Assembly (NCBI RefSeq): GCF_029238095.1
Contig: NZ_JAQWGS010000023.1
Location: forward strand, 1 to 64,000
From: Lacinutrix sp.
GTDB taxonomy: Bacteria; Bacteroidota; Bacteroidia; Flavobacteriales; Flavobacteriaceae
Length of the DNA: 64,000 nt
Direction of reading: 5' to 3'
Shown here piece by piece: positions 54,963-62,741 of the stretch (the stretch's first letter is position 1; every line of letters starts with the position of its first letter). The notes under the pieces are model-generated. The model made no database searches and had not been told where the DNA came from. It was given only the letters and a program-made list of their open reading frames with translations. The translations under genes and the position numbers were made by a program.

Positions 54963-56834
54963 CTATCGTCCCATATAAACTAAAAGCACTGATATATCTG
55001 CTGGCGAAACTCCACTAATTCTTGAAGCTTGAGAAATATTAACTGGTTGAATTTTATTTAATTTCTCACGTGCCTCTAAGCTCATTGATTGTAAATTAGA
55101 ATAATTAAAATGAGGTGGTATTTTTATATTTTCTAACCTGTTTAGTTTGTCTGCATTATTTTTTTCTTTATCGATATAACCAGAATATTTAACTTGAATT
55201 TCTGTTTGTTCAATAACTTCAGTATCTAAGTTATGGACCTTAATATAATCATCTACTGACTTAATTTTACGCATATCATCTATAGTAATATTTGGTCTAG
55301 CAAATATTTTATGCATCTTTCCTTGCTGTTTTACTGTAGCAGAATTCTTTGCTTCTAGAATAGGATTTGCTTCTTCTTTAGTAACACTAGTTTCTTTAAA
55401 AAAAGTAACAAAAGCTTTAGAGGCTTTAAGTTTTTCTTCCATTCTTTTAAGACGTTTTTCACTAGCTAAGCCCAATTCATAACCTTTAGGTGTTAACCTG
55501 AAATCTGCATTATCTTGACGTAGCAAAGTTCTGTATTCTGCACGAGAGGTAAACATTCTATATGGTTCTTCTGTGCCTTTAGTGATTAAATCGTCTACTA
55601 AAACACCTATATAAGCTTCGTTACGTTGTAAAATAAAAGACTCCTTCTCTTGTACTTTAAGCGCTGCATTTATTCCTGCCATAAGACCTTGTGAAGCGGC
55701 TTCCTCATATCCTGTAGTTCCATTAATTTGTCCTGCAAAATATAAACCTTCAACAAGTTTAGTTTCTAAGGTGTGTTGTAATTGAGTAGGTGGAAAATAA
55801 TCATACTCTATAGCGTAACCTGGTCTAAAAAACTTAACATTTTCAAAACCTACTATAGAACGCATAGCTTTAAATTGCACATCTTCTGGCAAAGAAGTAG
55901 AAAACCCATTAACGTACATTTCTACAGTATTCCAACCTTCAGGCTCTACAAATAATTGGTGACTGTCTTTATCTGCAAACCTGTTAATTTTATCTTCTAT
56001 GCTTGGGCAATATCTTGGTCCTAAGCTTTTAATTCTTCCATTAAACATTGGCGAACGATCAAAACCTTCACGTAGTAAATCGTGAACCTGCTCGCTTGTA
56101 TGAGTCATATAACAAGACCGTTGGTGCTCTAATGGTTTGGTGATGTCTAGGTAAGAAAACTTTTCTGGAACAAGATCTCCAGGTTGTTCAACCATTTTTG
56201 AATAATCTAAAGAACGACCATCTACTCTTGGAGGTGTTCCGGTTTTCATTCTTCCAGATTCGAAACCTAGATTAACCAGTTGTTCTGTAATACCAGTTGC
56301 AGCCTTTTCACCTGCTCTTCCTCCACCAAAATTCTTATCTCCAATGTGAATTAATCCATTTAAAAACGTACCATTAGTTAGTACTACAGATTTAGCTTTA
56401 ACTTTTATTCCTAAAGAGGTGGTTACACCAGTAACTTTTCCGTTTTCAACTATTAACCCAGAAACCGTCTCTTGGTAGAAATCTAGATTTTTAGTGTTTT
56501 CCAAAAGCATTCTCCAATCTTCTGCAAAACGCATTCTGTCGCTCTGTACTCTAGGACTCCACATTGCTGGCCCTTTAGATTTATTAAGCATTTTAAACTG
56601 TATAGCAGAGGTGTCGCTTACAATACCACTGTAGCCTCCCAAAGCATCTATTTCTCTTACTATTTGGCCTTTTGCAATTCCACCCATTGCAGGATTACAA
56701 GACATTTGGGCAATGTTTTGCAAATTCATGGTTATAAGTAAAGTCTTGCTTCCCATATTTGCGGCAGCTGCGGCAGCTTCACTGCCTGCGTGACCTGCTC
56801 CAACAACTATAACATCGTAAATTTCGTTAAACAT
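54963..56834 (-). CDS. mnmG: tRNA uridine 5-carboxymethylaminomethyl modification enzyme MnmG
   Basis: FAD-dependent enzyme that, with MnmE, makes cmnm5U at position 34 of several tRNAs. The 623 residues start VIVVGAGHAGSEAAAAAANMG (9-29, FAD loop), followed by NPAMGGIAKGQIVREIDALGG, NGTFLNGLIHIG, and the C-terminal YSGYIDKEKNN and SQASRISGVSPADISVLLVYM. Family length is standard. The gene (formerly gidA) often lies near the replication origin, and here parS-like sites flank it on both sides. A consensus -7 box lies about 140 bases upstream (56977-56984). Confidence 0.97.
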   Translation of the reverse strand: MFNEIYDVIVVGAGHAGSEAAAAAANMGSKTLLITMNLQNIAQMSCNPAMGGIAKGQIVREIDALGGYSGIVSDTSAIQFKMLNKSKGPAMWSPRVQSDRMRFAEDWRMLLENTKNLDFYQETVSGLIVENGKVTGVTTSLGIKVKAKSVVLTNGTFLNGLIHIGDKNFGGGRAGEKAATGITEQLVNLGFESGRMKTGTPPRVDGRSLDYSKMVEQPGDLVPEKFSYLDITKPLEHQRSCYMTHTSEQVHDLLREGFDRSPMFNGRIKSLGPRYCPSIEDKINRFADKDSHQLFVEPEGWNTVEMYVNGFSTSLPEDVQFKAMRSIVGFENVKFFRPGYAIEYDYFPPTQLQHTLETKLVEGLYFAGQINGTTGYEEAASQGLMAGINAALKVQEKESFILQRNEAYIGVLVDDLITKGTEEPYRMFTSRAEYRTLLRQDNADFRLTPKGYELGLASEKRLKRMEEKLKASKAFVTFFKETSVTKEEANPILEAKNSATVKQQGKMHKIFARPNITIDDMRKIKSVDDYIKVHNLDTEVIEQTEIQVKYSGYIDKEKNNADKLNRLENIKIPPHFNYSNLQSMSLEAREKLNKIQPVNISQASRISGVSPADISVLLVYMGR

Positions 56835-56899
56835 AATTTTATATTCTTTAAAAGTGTTTAATGTTTATTAAAAACACCTCATTAAAACAATATTTTGTT

Positions 56900-56915
56900 T
56901 GTTCCACGTGAAACA
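56900..56915. other. parS-like site 2
   Basis: TGTTCCACGTGAAACA, one base away from the classic TGTTTCACGTGAAACA parS. It lies in the mnmG leader region. Confidence 0.8.
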
Positions 56916-56936
56916 ATTGATTTGATACAAGCATAA

Positions 56937-56952
56937 TGTTCCACGTGAAACA
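56937..56952. other. parS-like site 3
   Basis: TGTTCCACGTGAAACA, identical to site 2 and 37 bases from it, in the same orientation. The pair lies between the predicted mnmG promoter and the start codon. Confidence 0.8.
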
Positions 56953-56976
56953 CTAAATCAAATTAATAAAAGTTTG

Positions 56977-56984
56977 CAAATATA
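56977..56984 (-). promoter_or_regulatory. -7 box of mnmG
   Basis: TATATTTG on the minus strand, exact consensus; a TTTA about 18 bases further upstream may be the -33 element. The transcript leader would run through parS-like sites 3 and 2, so ParB binding could affect mnmG expression. Confidence 0.5.
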
Positions 56985-57001
56985 CTACGAATTAATGAAT
57001 T

Positions 57002-57412
57002 CTAAATAAACGTTTTAAGATAGAACTCTTCTTTAGCTCTCATAAGTTTGGCGTCTTCAGGAGTCTTGTCCTTGTAGCCACAATAATGCAAAATACCATG
57101 AACCATAACACGCTGTAATTCTTCGTAAAATTGTACTTTGTAATCATTAGCATTGTCTTCTACACGTTCAGTAGAAATATAAATATCTCCTTGTAAGGTT
57201 TTTCCTGTAGAATAATCAAAACTAATAATATCTGTAAATGTATCATGATTAAGGAATTCTACGTTTATTTTATGAAGATATTCATCGTCGCAAAAAATAT
57301 AGTTGATCTCACCTTCTATACAGTTCTCAGTAAGAATAACTGACGATAGCCACTTAGATAACTTAATTTCGTTAGTAAGATTAAAATTGTTTTCGTAATT
57401 AAAACTAATCAT
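57002..57412 (-). CDS. ybeY: Endoribonuclease YbeY, 16S rRNA maturation
   Basis: 136 residues with the family core: INYIFCDDEYLHKINVEFLNHDTFTDIISFDYS and the C-terminal motif VMVHGILHYCGYKDKTPEDAKLMRAKEE. The usual zinc motif is HGxLHLxGYDH; here His105 and His109 are present but the third position is Asp115. As I recall, Bacteroidota YbeY often deviates here, so the enzyme may still bind metal. It overlaps the DUF4175 gene by 8 bases and precedes mnmG. The family assignment is firm; the effect of the substitution is open. Confidence 0.92.
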   Translation of the reverse strand: MISFNYENNFNLTNEIKLSKWLSSVILTENCIEGEINYIFCDDEYLHKINVEFLNHDTFTDIISFDYSTGKTLQGDIYISTERVEDNANDYKVQFYEELQRVMVHGILHYCGYKDKTPEDAKLMRAKEEFYLKTFI

Positions 57413-60400
57413 TCTTTTGTTTAAAATACTCTTGTACTTTTTGTTTATATATTTGCTGCAAAGGTAAGGCTTGTTTATTCAAAATTTCGGTAGTGTTGAA
57501 ATATTCTTTAGCTCTTGGAATTTGATTATTTGTAGTGTTTGTATACTCTTTTTTATTAACTTCAGATTTACGTTTATTATCTTGACCTTGTTGAAAGGTC
57601 GCCTTCTCTAACTTTAATAATTGGTGTTGCAGATTCATCATTTTAGATAATACTTCATTTGTTAAGCCACTATTTATTAAATCTAATTCTACATCTTCCA
57701 TTTGTTTAAGAAGTTGTTTTGCTTGAGCTGGTGTTCCTAATCCCATTTTCTCATCTAAAGCGAGTTTATCTTCCAGTGCTTGACGGATTAACTGTTGTTG
57801 TTGGTAGATTTTATATAGTTCTCCATTGACATCTTCATTAAAACCATCTTGACCGTCTTGGCTTCCTCCTTTACCTTCACCATTATTCCCTTTACCTTCT
57901 CCTTCTCCCTTTCCATCGCCTTTACCTTCGCCCTCTTTCCCATTTTTACCGTCCTCGCCTTTATTACCATTTTCTCCTTCTTTTCCATCCTCTCCTTCAT
58001 TACCAGGTTTTTTGCCTTCACCTGGTTTTTCTCCTTGCTTGTCTCCAGGTTTCTCTCCTTCTCCTTCTTGAGGTTGTCCGCTTTCACTTTTATTTTTAGT
58101 ATCTTCTGCTTGCTTATTAAGTTCTTCTTGACTTATAATAATGTCTGGTAACGGCATACCCCCTTCTCCTTGACCTGATCCAGGAGATGGCATAGCATTC
58201 ATTAAACCGTCTAAAGTGTCACTTAAAAAATTAGCTAGATTATTTGCAGAAGTAACCGTGTACTGCTGTGAAGAAACACCTTTGTATATGTTGTTTTCTG
58301 CTAACTCTGCAAGTGCTTTATCAATATTAAAATACACTTCAGAAATCTCTTTATTAACTTGTTCAGAGATTTTAGGTTGACGTAATGAAATAGCAAATAA
58401 GCTGTCGTCTATATGCTCAAAATGTGTACGTAAATCTTTCTGTTTTTTTAGGTATGTCGCATATTCGTTATGGTTAACTTCTATACTTTTAAATTGATTC
58501 ATAACCTTCTCCTCATCAAATGAAAACAACACTAAGTTGTCTAAAATTTGACGTAACATTTCTATATCTTCTTGAAGTGCTTCACCTCCTGCTCCACCTT
58601 GTCCCATTTGGGCTTGTATTTTCATGCTCATCTCTTTCATTTTTTGGGCTGCAGCTTTTTGTTTCGCTTTGGCTTTAGCATTTTGTTCTTCTTTTGCTTC
58701 TTCTTCTTGAATATCTTCTTTTTTATCTAATGCTTCAGTAGCTTTCTGCTGGTCTTCTTTTACATTTTCTTCTTTATTCTCATCTCTTGGAAGCTTTAGA
58801 GGTTGTTTAAGTTGCTTATTATCTTTTTCAAGTTCATCTAGTTGTTTTTGTATGTCTTCAAACTGTTTGTTTAAAGCGTCTTGCTGTGCCTTGGTATTCT
58901 CTTTTGAGTCTTTATTAGCTAATTCGTCTTGTTCTTTTGCAAGCTTATCTAACTCATTACCAATCTTTTCCATTTTTTTAGAGACATAGTAACGCTTTGT
59001 AAGTTCTAACATTTGCTCCAAACTTCTTTTTTGGTTTTTTGCTTTTTGGGCGAGTTTGTCTAATTTCTCAGAAAACTCTTCCTTATTCATCTTATCACGC
59101 AATTTTTCAAGCTCCTCAAGAAGTTTTTCGTCTTTTTTAAGCTGTTCTTCATTTTCTTTTAATCGCTCTTTTAGGTCTTCTTTAAATTGATCTTCTTTTT
59201 TGTTTTCTTTTTGAAAATCTTCTAAATTCTCTTGTAGCTTTTTATTAAACTTCTGCATCATTTGCTCTTGCTGCTTTTGGCGCTTAATAAAGTTTTCGAA
59301 TTTCTTTTTATCATTAAAATTAAGTTCGCTTTTTTCCTTTTGTGTTTTTGAGAGTTCTTCTAATTCTTTTTGCTGGTCTTCAAACTTTTCTAAAGATTTA
59401 TTTAAATCTTGAATGGTTTCATTTTGCTCTTGTAACTGTTTTTGTTCTTCTTCATCTGTAGTGCGTTTTCTATAGCTAAACACACTACTTTTTGTGCTTT
59501 TGTTTTTATTAACAGCATCGTTATCGAAAACCTCAAAGTATAAATCATAGCTTACACCTTGGGTGATTTGTAAATTGTTTGGAAAGGCACTAACAAATTG
59601 GCTGAAATTAGATTTAGAAATTGGTATGACTTCTGTTTTTTTATCCTTATTGTTTCCGCTAGGATAATACACTAGCTGTAACTTGTAAAGTCCGTAATCA
59701 TCACTCACTTGTCCTAAAAAGTATAAGGATTGTTGGTCTAAAGAATCGACTTTTGACTGTAACTTCAACTCTGGATATTCGTCTCTTACAACTTGTATAT
59801 TAAACGCTAAATTTTCGTAATCGTTTAATTTACTGTTGCTTGTAGCAATACTATAATCTATAGTATTGTATAACCTTTTGGTCGTATTAAAATTGCCATT
59901 ATTAGTATTATTAAACAACACAGTATCTTTAGAATAAAGCGTTGCGTAATCTGTAGCTTTCGTTCTTAATTTCCAAGTCACATTAGTTCCTGAAGGCACA
60001 ACTGCATTTCCTGAACTTTTTAAGACCTCATCTCTTTTATTAGTGTAATTTGGATAATCTAAAACCATATCAAAACTAAGCAAAGTAGGTACAGGAGCCA
60101 CAGTAATGGTATAAGGTTTTGAGGTTACATTATTAGCAGATAAGTAGAACGTGATGTTGGTTTTTGGTTGCTCGAAAACATATTCAAAAGCACCAACGCC
60201 AAGTTGCTGAAGATAATAGGTCTCGTTGTTAAATGTTATTTGTGCGTTTTCTGGTGTTACCTCTCCTGCTGTTTTTACAATTAATCGAAACTCTTTATTT
60301 TCGACAGCTTGCATGTCTTCATTTAGAACAAAAAACTGAAATGGTGCTGGAGGTTCATAAGCGGTCTGATAATTTACAACGCGCTCATAACTGTCGCTAA

Positions 60401-60923
60401 ACCAATTTAATTTTCCTGAAATGGCTGTTACTAAAATAATAAGCAGTGGAATGGTTGCATATTTTAGATATTTCGCGTTTTTTTTAAAATTAATAGCCAA
60501 TTTAAAAGGAATTGGTGTTAATTCTGCCGATTTCTGGTCGATACTTGCTAGAAGGAGTTCAGAATTTGATGTTGTATTTTTAAGCTGAAGAACATTTAAT
60601 AATTTATCATTTACTTCTGGAAAATGATTACCAATTAATACAGAAGCGTCTTCGTAATGTATTCCTTTTTGAAATTTAAATAGTTTGGCAAGAGGTAATA
60701 TTATAAACTTTGAAAATAAAGCGAGTTCTACGCTAACAAACAACCAGAATAAAATGGTTCTTGCAGAGGAGTTAAGCCATAAAAAATGCTCTACTAAAAG
60801 AGTTATTAAAAAGTAAAGCAAACCTATACTAAAAAACAAAATCACACCTTTAATCAACTCATTGACGTAATATTTTCTAATAAATTGCTCTAATTTATAT
60901 TGTATGTTTTTAAAATTATTCAA
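57405..60923 (-). CDS. DUF4175-like giant membrane protein
   Basis: 1172 residues. Three hydrophobic helices lie in the N-terminal region (about 20-40, 50-75, 150-170). A beta-rich region (about 190-480) follows, then very long charged coiled coils (about 490-790, rich in Glu, Lys, Gln). At about 930-1015 there is a Gly/Glu/Lys low-complexity tract (units like GEGEKPGDKQ, GKEGENGNKG). The C-terminus is helical. This matches what I recall of DUF4175 in Bacteroidota, usually encoded beside ybeY, as here. The large periplasmic or cytoplasmic coiled coil suggests a structural or envelope role. Function unknown. Confidence 0.82.
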   Translation of the reverse strand: MNNFKNIQYKLEQFIRKYYVNELIKGVILFFSIGLLYFLITLLVEHFLWLNSSARTILFWLFVSVELALFSKFIILPLAKLFKFQKGIHYEDASVLIGNHFPEVNDKLLNVLQLKNTTSNSELLLASIDQKSAELTPIPFKLAINFKKNAKYLKYATIPLLIILVTAISGKLNWFSDSYERVVNYQTAYEPPAPFQFFVLNEDMQAVENKEFRLIVKTAGEVTPENAQITFNNETYYLQQLGVGAFEYVFEQPKTNITFYLSANNVTSKPYTITVAPVPTLLSFDMVLDYPNYTNKRDEVLKSSGNAVVPSGTNVTWKLRTKATDYATLYSKDTVLFNNTNNGNFNTTKRLYNTIDYSIATSNSKLNDYENLAFNIQVVRDEYPELKLQSKVDSLDQQSLYFLGQVSDDYGLYKLQLVYYPSGNNKDKKTEVIPISKSNFSQFVSAFPNNLQITQGVSYDLYFEVFDNDAVNKNKSTKSSVFSYRKRTTDEEEQKQLQEQNETIQDLNKSLEKFEDQQKELEELSKTQKEKSELNFNDKKKFENFIKRQKQQEQMMQKFNKKLQENLEDFQKENKKEDQFKEDLKERLKENEEQLKKDEKLLEELEKLRDKMNKEEFSEKLDKLAQKAKNQKRSLEQMLELTKRYYVSKKMEKIGNELDKLAKEQDELANKDSKENTKAQQDALNKQFEDIQKQLDELEKDNKQLKQPLKLPRDENKEENVKEDQQKATEALDKKEDIQEEEAKEEQNAKAKAKQKAAAQKMKEMSMKIQAQMGQGGAGGEALQEDIEMLRQILDNLVLFSFDEEKVMNQFKSIEVNHNEYATYLKKQKDLRTHFEHIDDSLFAISLRQPKISEQVNKEISEVYFNIDKALAELAENNIYKGVSSQQYTVTSANNLANFLSDTLDGLMNAMPSPGSGQGEGGMPLPDIIISQEELNKQAEDTKNKSESGQPQEGEGEKPGDKQGEKPGEGKKPGNEGEDGKEGENGNKGEDGKNGKEGEGKGDGKGEGEGKGNNGEGKGGSQDGQDGFNEDVNGELYKIYQQQQLIRQALEDKLALDEKMGLGTPAQAKQLLKQMEDVELDLINSGLTNEVLSKMMNLQHQLLKLEKATFQQGQDNKRKSEVNKKEYTNTTNNQIPRAKEYFNTTEILNKQALPLQQIYKQKVQEYFKQKND
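57880..58115. repeat. Low-complexity coding repeat in the DUF4175 gene
   Basis: A purine/pyrimidine-biased stretch of short irregular GGx-GAA-type units encoding Gly, Glu, Lys and Asn. The bias keeps other frames open on both strands, which produces spurious reading frames. Confidence 0.8.
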
Positions 60924-61050
60924 AATAAAATTGCTTTTTAGCTTTATAACTCACTAAAATACATTTTTATTTTCTAAACAATATTAGCTTTTTGTTAAAA
61001 GCTTATTTTAAACAAAGCCCTCTTTTCTTTGTACTGTTCATATATCAAAT

Positions 61051-61058
61051 TATCTTTG
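61051..61058 (+). promoter_or_regulatory. Promoter of gltX
   Basis: TATCTTTG, exact -7 consensus, with a -33 TTTG at 61028-61031 and a 19-base spacer, the best complete Bacteroidota-type promoter in the window. The leader would be about 14 bases. Confidence 0.75.
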
Positions 61059-61077
61059 CCAAATCAAATTAAAAAAA

Positions 61078-62586
61078 ATGTCTAAAAACGTTCGTGTGCG
61101 TTTCGCACCAAGTCCAACAGGACCATTACATATTGGAGGAGTTAGAACCGCACTTTTTAATTATTTATTTGCAAAAAAACACAATGGTACTTTTGTGTTG
61201 CGAATAGAGGACACAGACCAAAACAGGTTTGTTGAAGGTGCAGAACAATACATTATTGATGCATTAAATTGGTGTAATATTCCTTTTGATGAAGGACCAA
61301 ACAAAAACGAAAAATTTGGGCCTTACAGACAGAGCGAGCGTAAACATTTATATAGAGAATATGCAGATAAACTTATTACTTCTGGTCATGCTTACTATGC
61401 TTTTGATACCGCAGAAACTTTAGATTCTAAAAGAAAGGAGTACGAAGCAAATAAACAAACATTTATATACAATTGGCATAATCGTTTAGAATTAGACAAC
61501 TCTTTAGCGCTCACTGCTGAGGAAACTAAAAATAGATTAGATAATGGAGACGACTACGTGATTCGTTTTAAATCGCCTCAAGACCAAACGCTTCATCTTA
61601 AAGATTGCATTCGTGGTGATATTAAAATTGACACCAATGTTTTAGACGATAAAGTATTATTTAAAAGCGATGGTATGCCAACCTACCACTTGGCAAATAT
61701 TGTAGACGATTATTTAATGGAAATCTCTCATGTTATTCGTGGTGAAGAATGGTTACCATCTTTAGCATTACATGTGCAATTATATACTGCTTTTGGTTTG
61801 GAAGCACCTGAATTTGCACATTTACCTTTAATACTAAAACCTACAGGAAAAGGAAAATTAAGCAAGCGTGATGGTGATAAATTAGGTTTTCCTGTGTTTC
61901 CATTAGAATATACTTCTCCAGAAGGAGACGTCTCTAAAGGCTATAAAGAAGAAGGTTATTTTGGAGAAGCTGTAATTAATTTCTTAGCTTTTTTAGGATG
62001 GAATCCAGGAACAGAACAAGAACTTTTTAATCTAGAAGAATTAGTTTCTGCTTTCGATTTAGATCGCGTAAATAAAGCTGGAGCACGTTTTGATCCTGAT
62101 AAAACAAAATGGTTTAACCACCATTATATGCAAGAACAAAATAATGAGGTTTTAGCTGAAGTTTTTAAAACAATGCATTCTAAGTTAGACGATATTGATG
62201 TAAATTATATTGCCTTGGTTGTAGGTTTAATTAAAGAACGTGCAACTTTTGTAAGCGACTTTTGGGGTTTAAGCAGTTTTTTCTTTGTTGCACCTGAAAA
62301 GTATGATGAGAAAGCCTGTAAAAAAGCCTTTAAAGAGGATACCAAAGAGCTAATGACGCATCTAATATCAATAATAGCATCTATTGAAGTTTTTGACGTA
62401 GAAACACTTCAAAAAGAAATAAAAGGATGGATTACCAGCAACTCTATTGGTTTTGGAAAAGTAATGATGCCCTTACGTTTGGCCTTAGTTGGTGCTTTAC
62501 AAGGTCCTGATGTTTTTGATATTATGTATTTAATTGGTAAAAACGAAGGTGTAAAACGTATTGAAAAAATAGTTTCTATGCTATAA
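61078..62586 (+). CDS. gltX: Glutamyl-tRNA synthetase
   Basis: Class I aminoacyl-tRNA synthetase that charges tRNA-Glu. The 502 residues have the HIGH-type motif PSPTGPLHIGG (11-21), RIEDTDQNR (42-50), and KLSKRDGDK (260-268, the KMSKS loop). The C-terminal anticodon-binding domain ends KNEGVKRIEKIVSML. There is one copy in the window; no sign of damage. It is a single-gene unit between its own promoter and the terminator at 62680-62718. Confidence 0.97.
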   Translation: MSKNVRVRFAPSPTGPLHIGGVRTALFNYLFAKKHNGTFVLRIEDTDQNRFVEGAEQYIIDALNWCNIPFDEGPNKNEKFGPYRQSERKHLYREYADKLITSGHAYYAFDTAETLDSKRKEYEANKQTFIYNWHNRLELDNSLALTAEETKNRLDNGDDYVIRFKSPQDQTLHLKDCIRGDIKIDTNVLDDKVLFKSDGMPTYHLANIVDDYLMEISHVIRGEEWLPSLALHVQLYTAFGLEAPEFAHLPLILKPTGKGKLSKRDGDKLGFPVFPLEYTSPEGDVSKGYKEEGYFGEAVINFLAFLGWNPGTEQELFNLEELVSAFDLDRVNKAGARFDPDKTKWFNHHYMQEQNNEVLAEVFKTMHSKLDDIDVNYIALVVGLIKERATFVSDFWGLSSFFFVAPEKYDEKACKKAFKEDTKELMTHLISIIASIEVFDVETLQKEIKGWITSNSIGFGKVMMPLRLALVGALQGPDVFDIMYLIGKNEGVKRIEKIVSML

Positions 62587-62679
62587 TGCCTTTTCTCATT
62601 TGAAAAACCGCACTAAAACACCTTTTATATTTTACTATGATTTCAAATTAGAATTGATATAAAACTTAAAAGGTTTCAT

Positions 62680-62718
62680 AAAAAAGCGAGCTCATATTAA
62701 TTTAGAGCTCGCTTTTTT
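62680..62718. terminator. Bidirectional terminator between gltX and the metallopeptidase gene
   Basis: Stem AAAAAAGCGAGCTC (62680-62693) / GAGCTCGCTTTTTT (62705-62718) around an 11-base loop. It lies between convergent genes. Confidence 0.9.
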
Positions 62719-62741
62719 ATTTAAATAATGTTATGTGTAAT

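Noticed and set aside
57788-58151. Open frames of about 100 codons on both strands in the DUF4175 repeat tract
   Set aside because: By-products of the biased codon composition of the low-complexity tract; no independent gene features.
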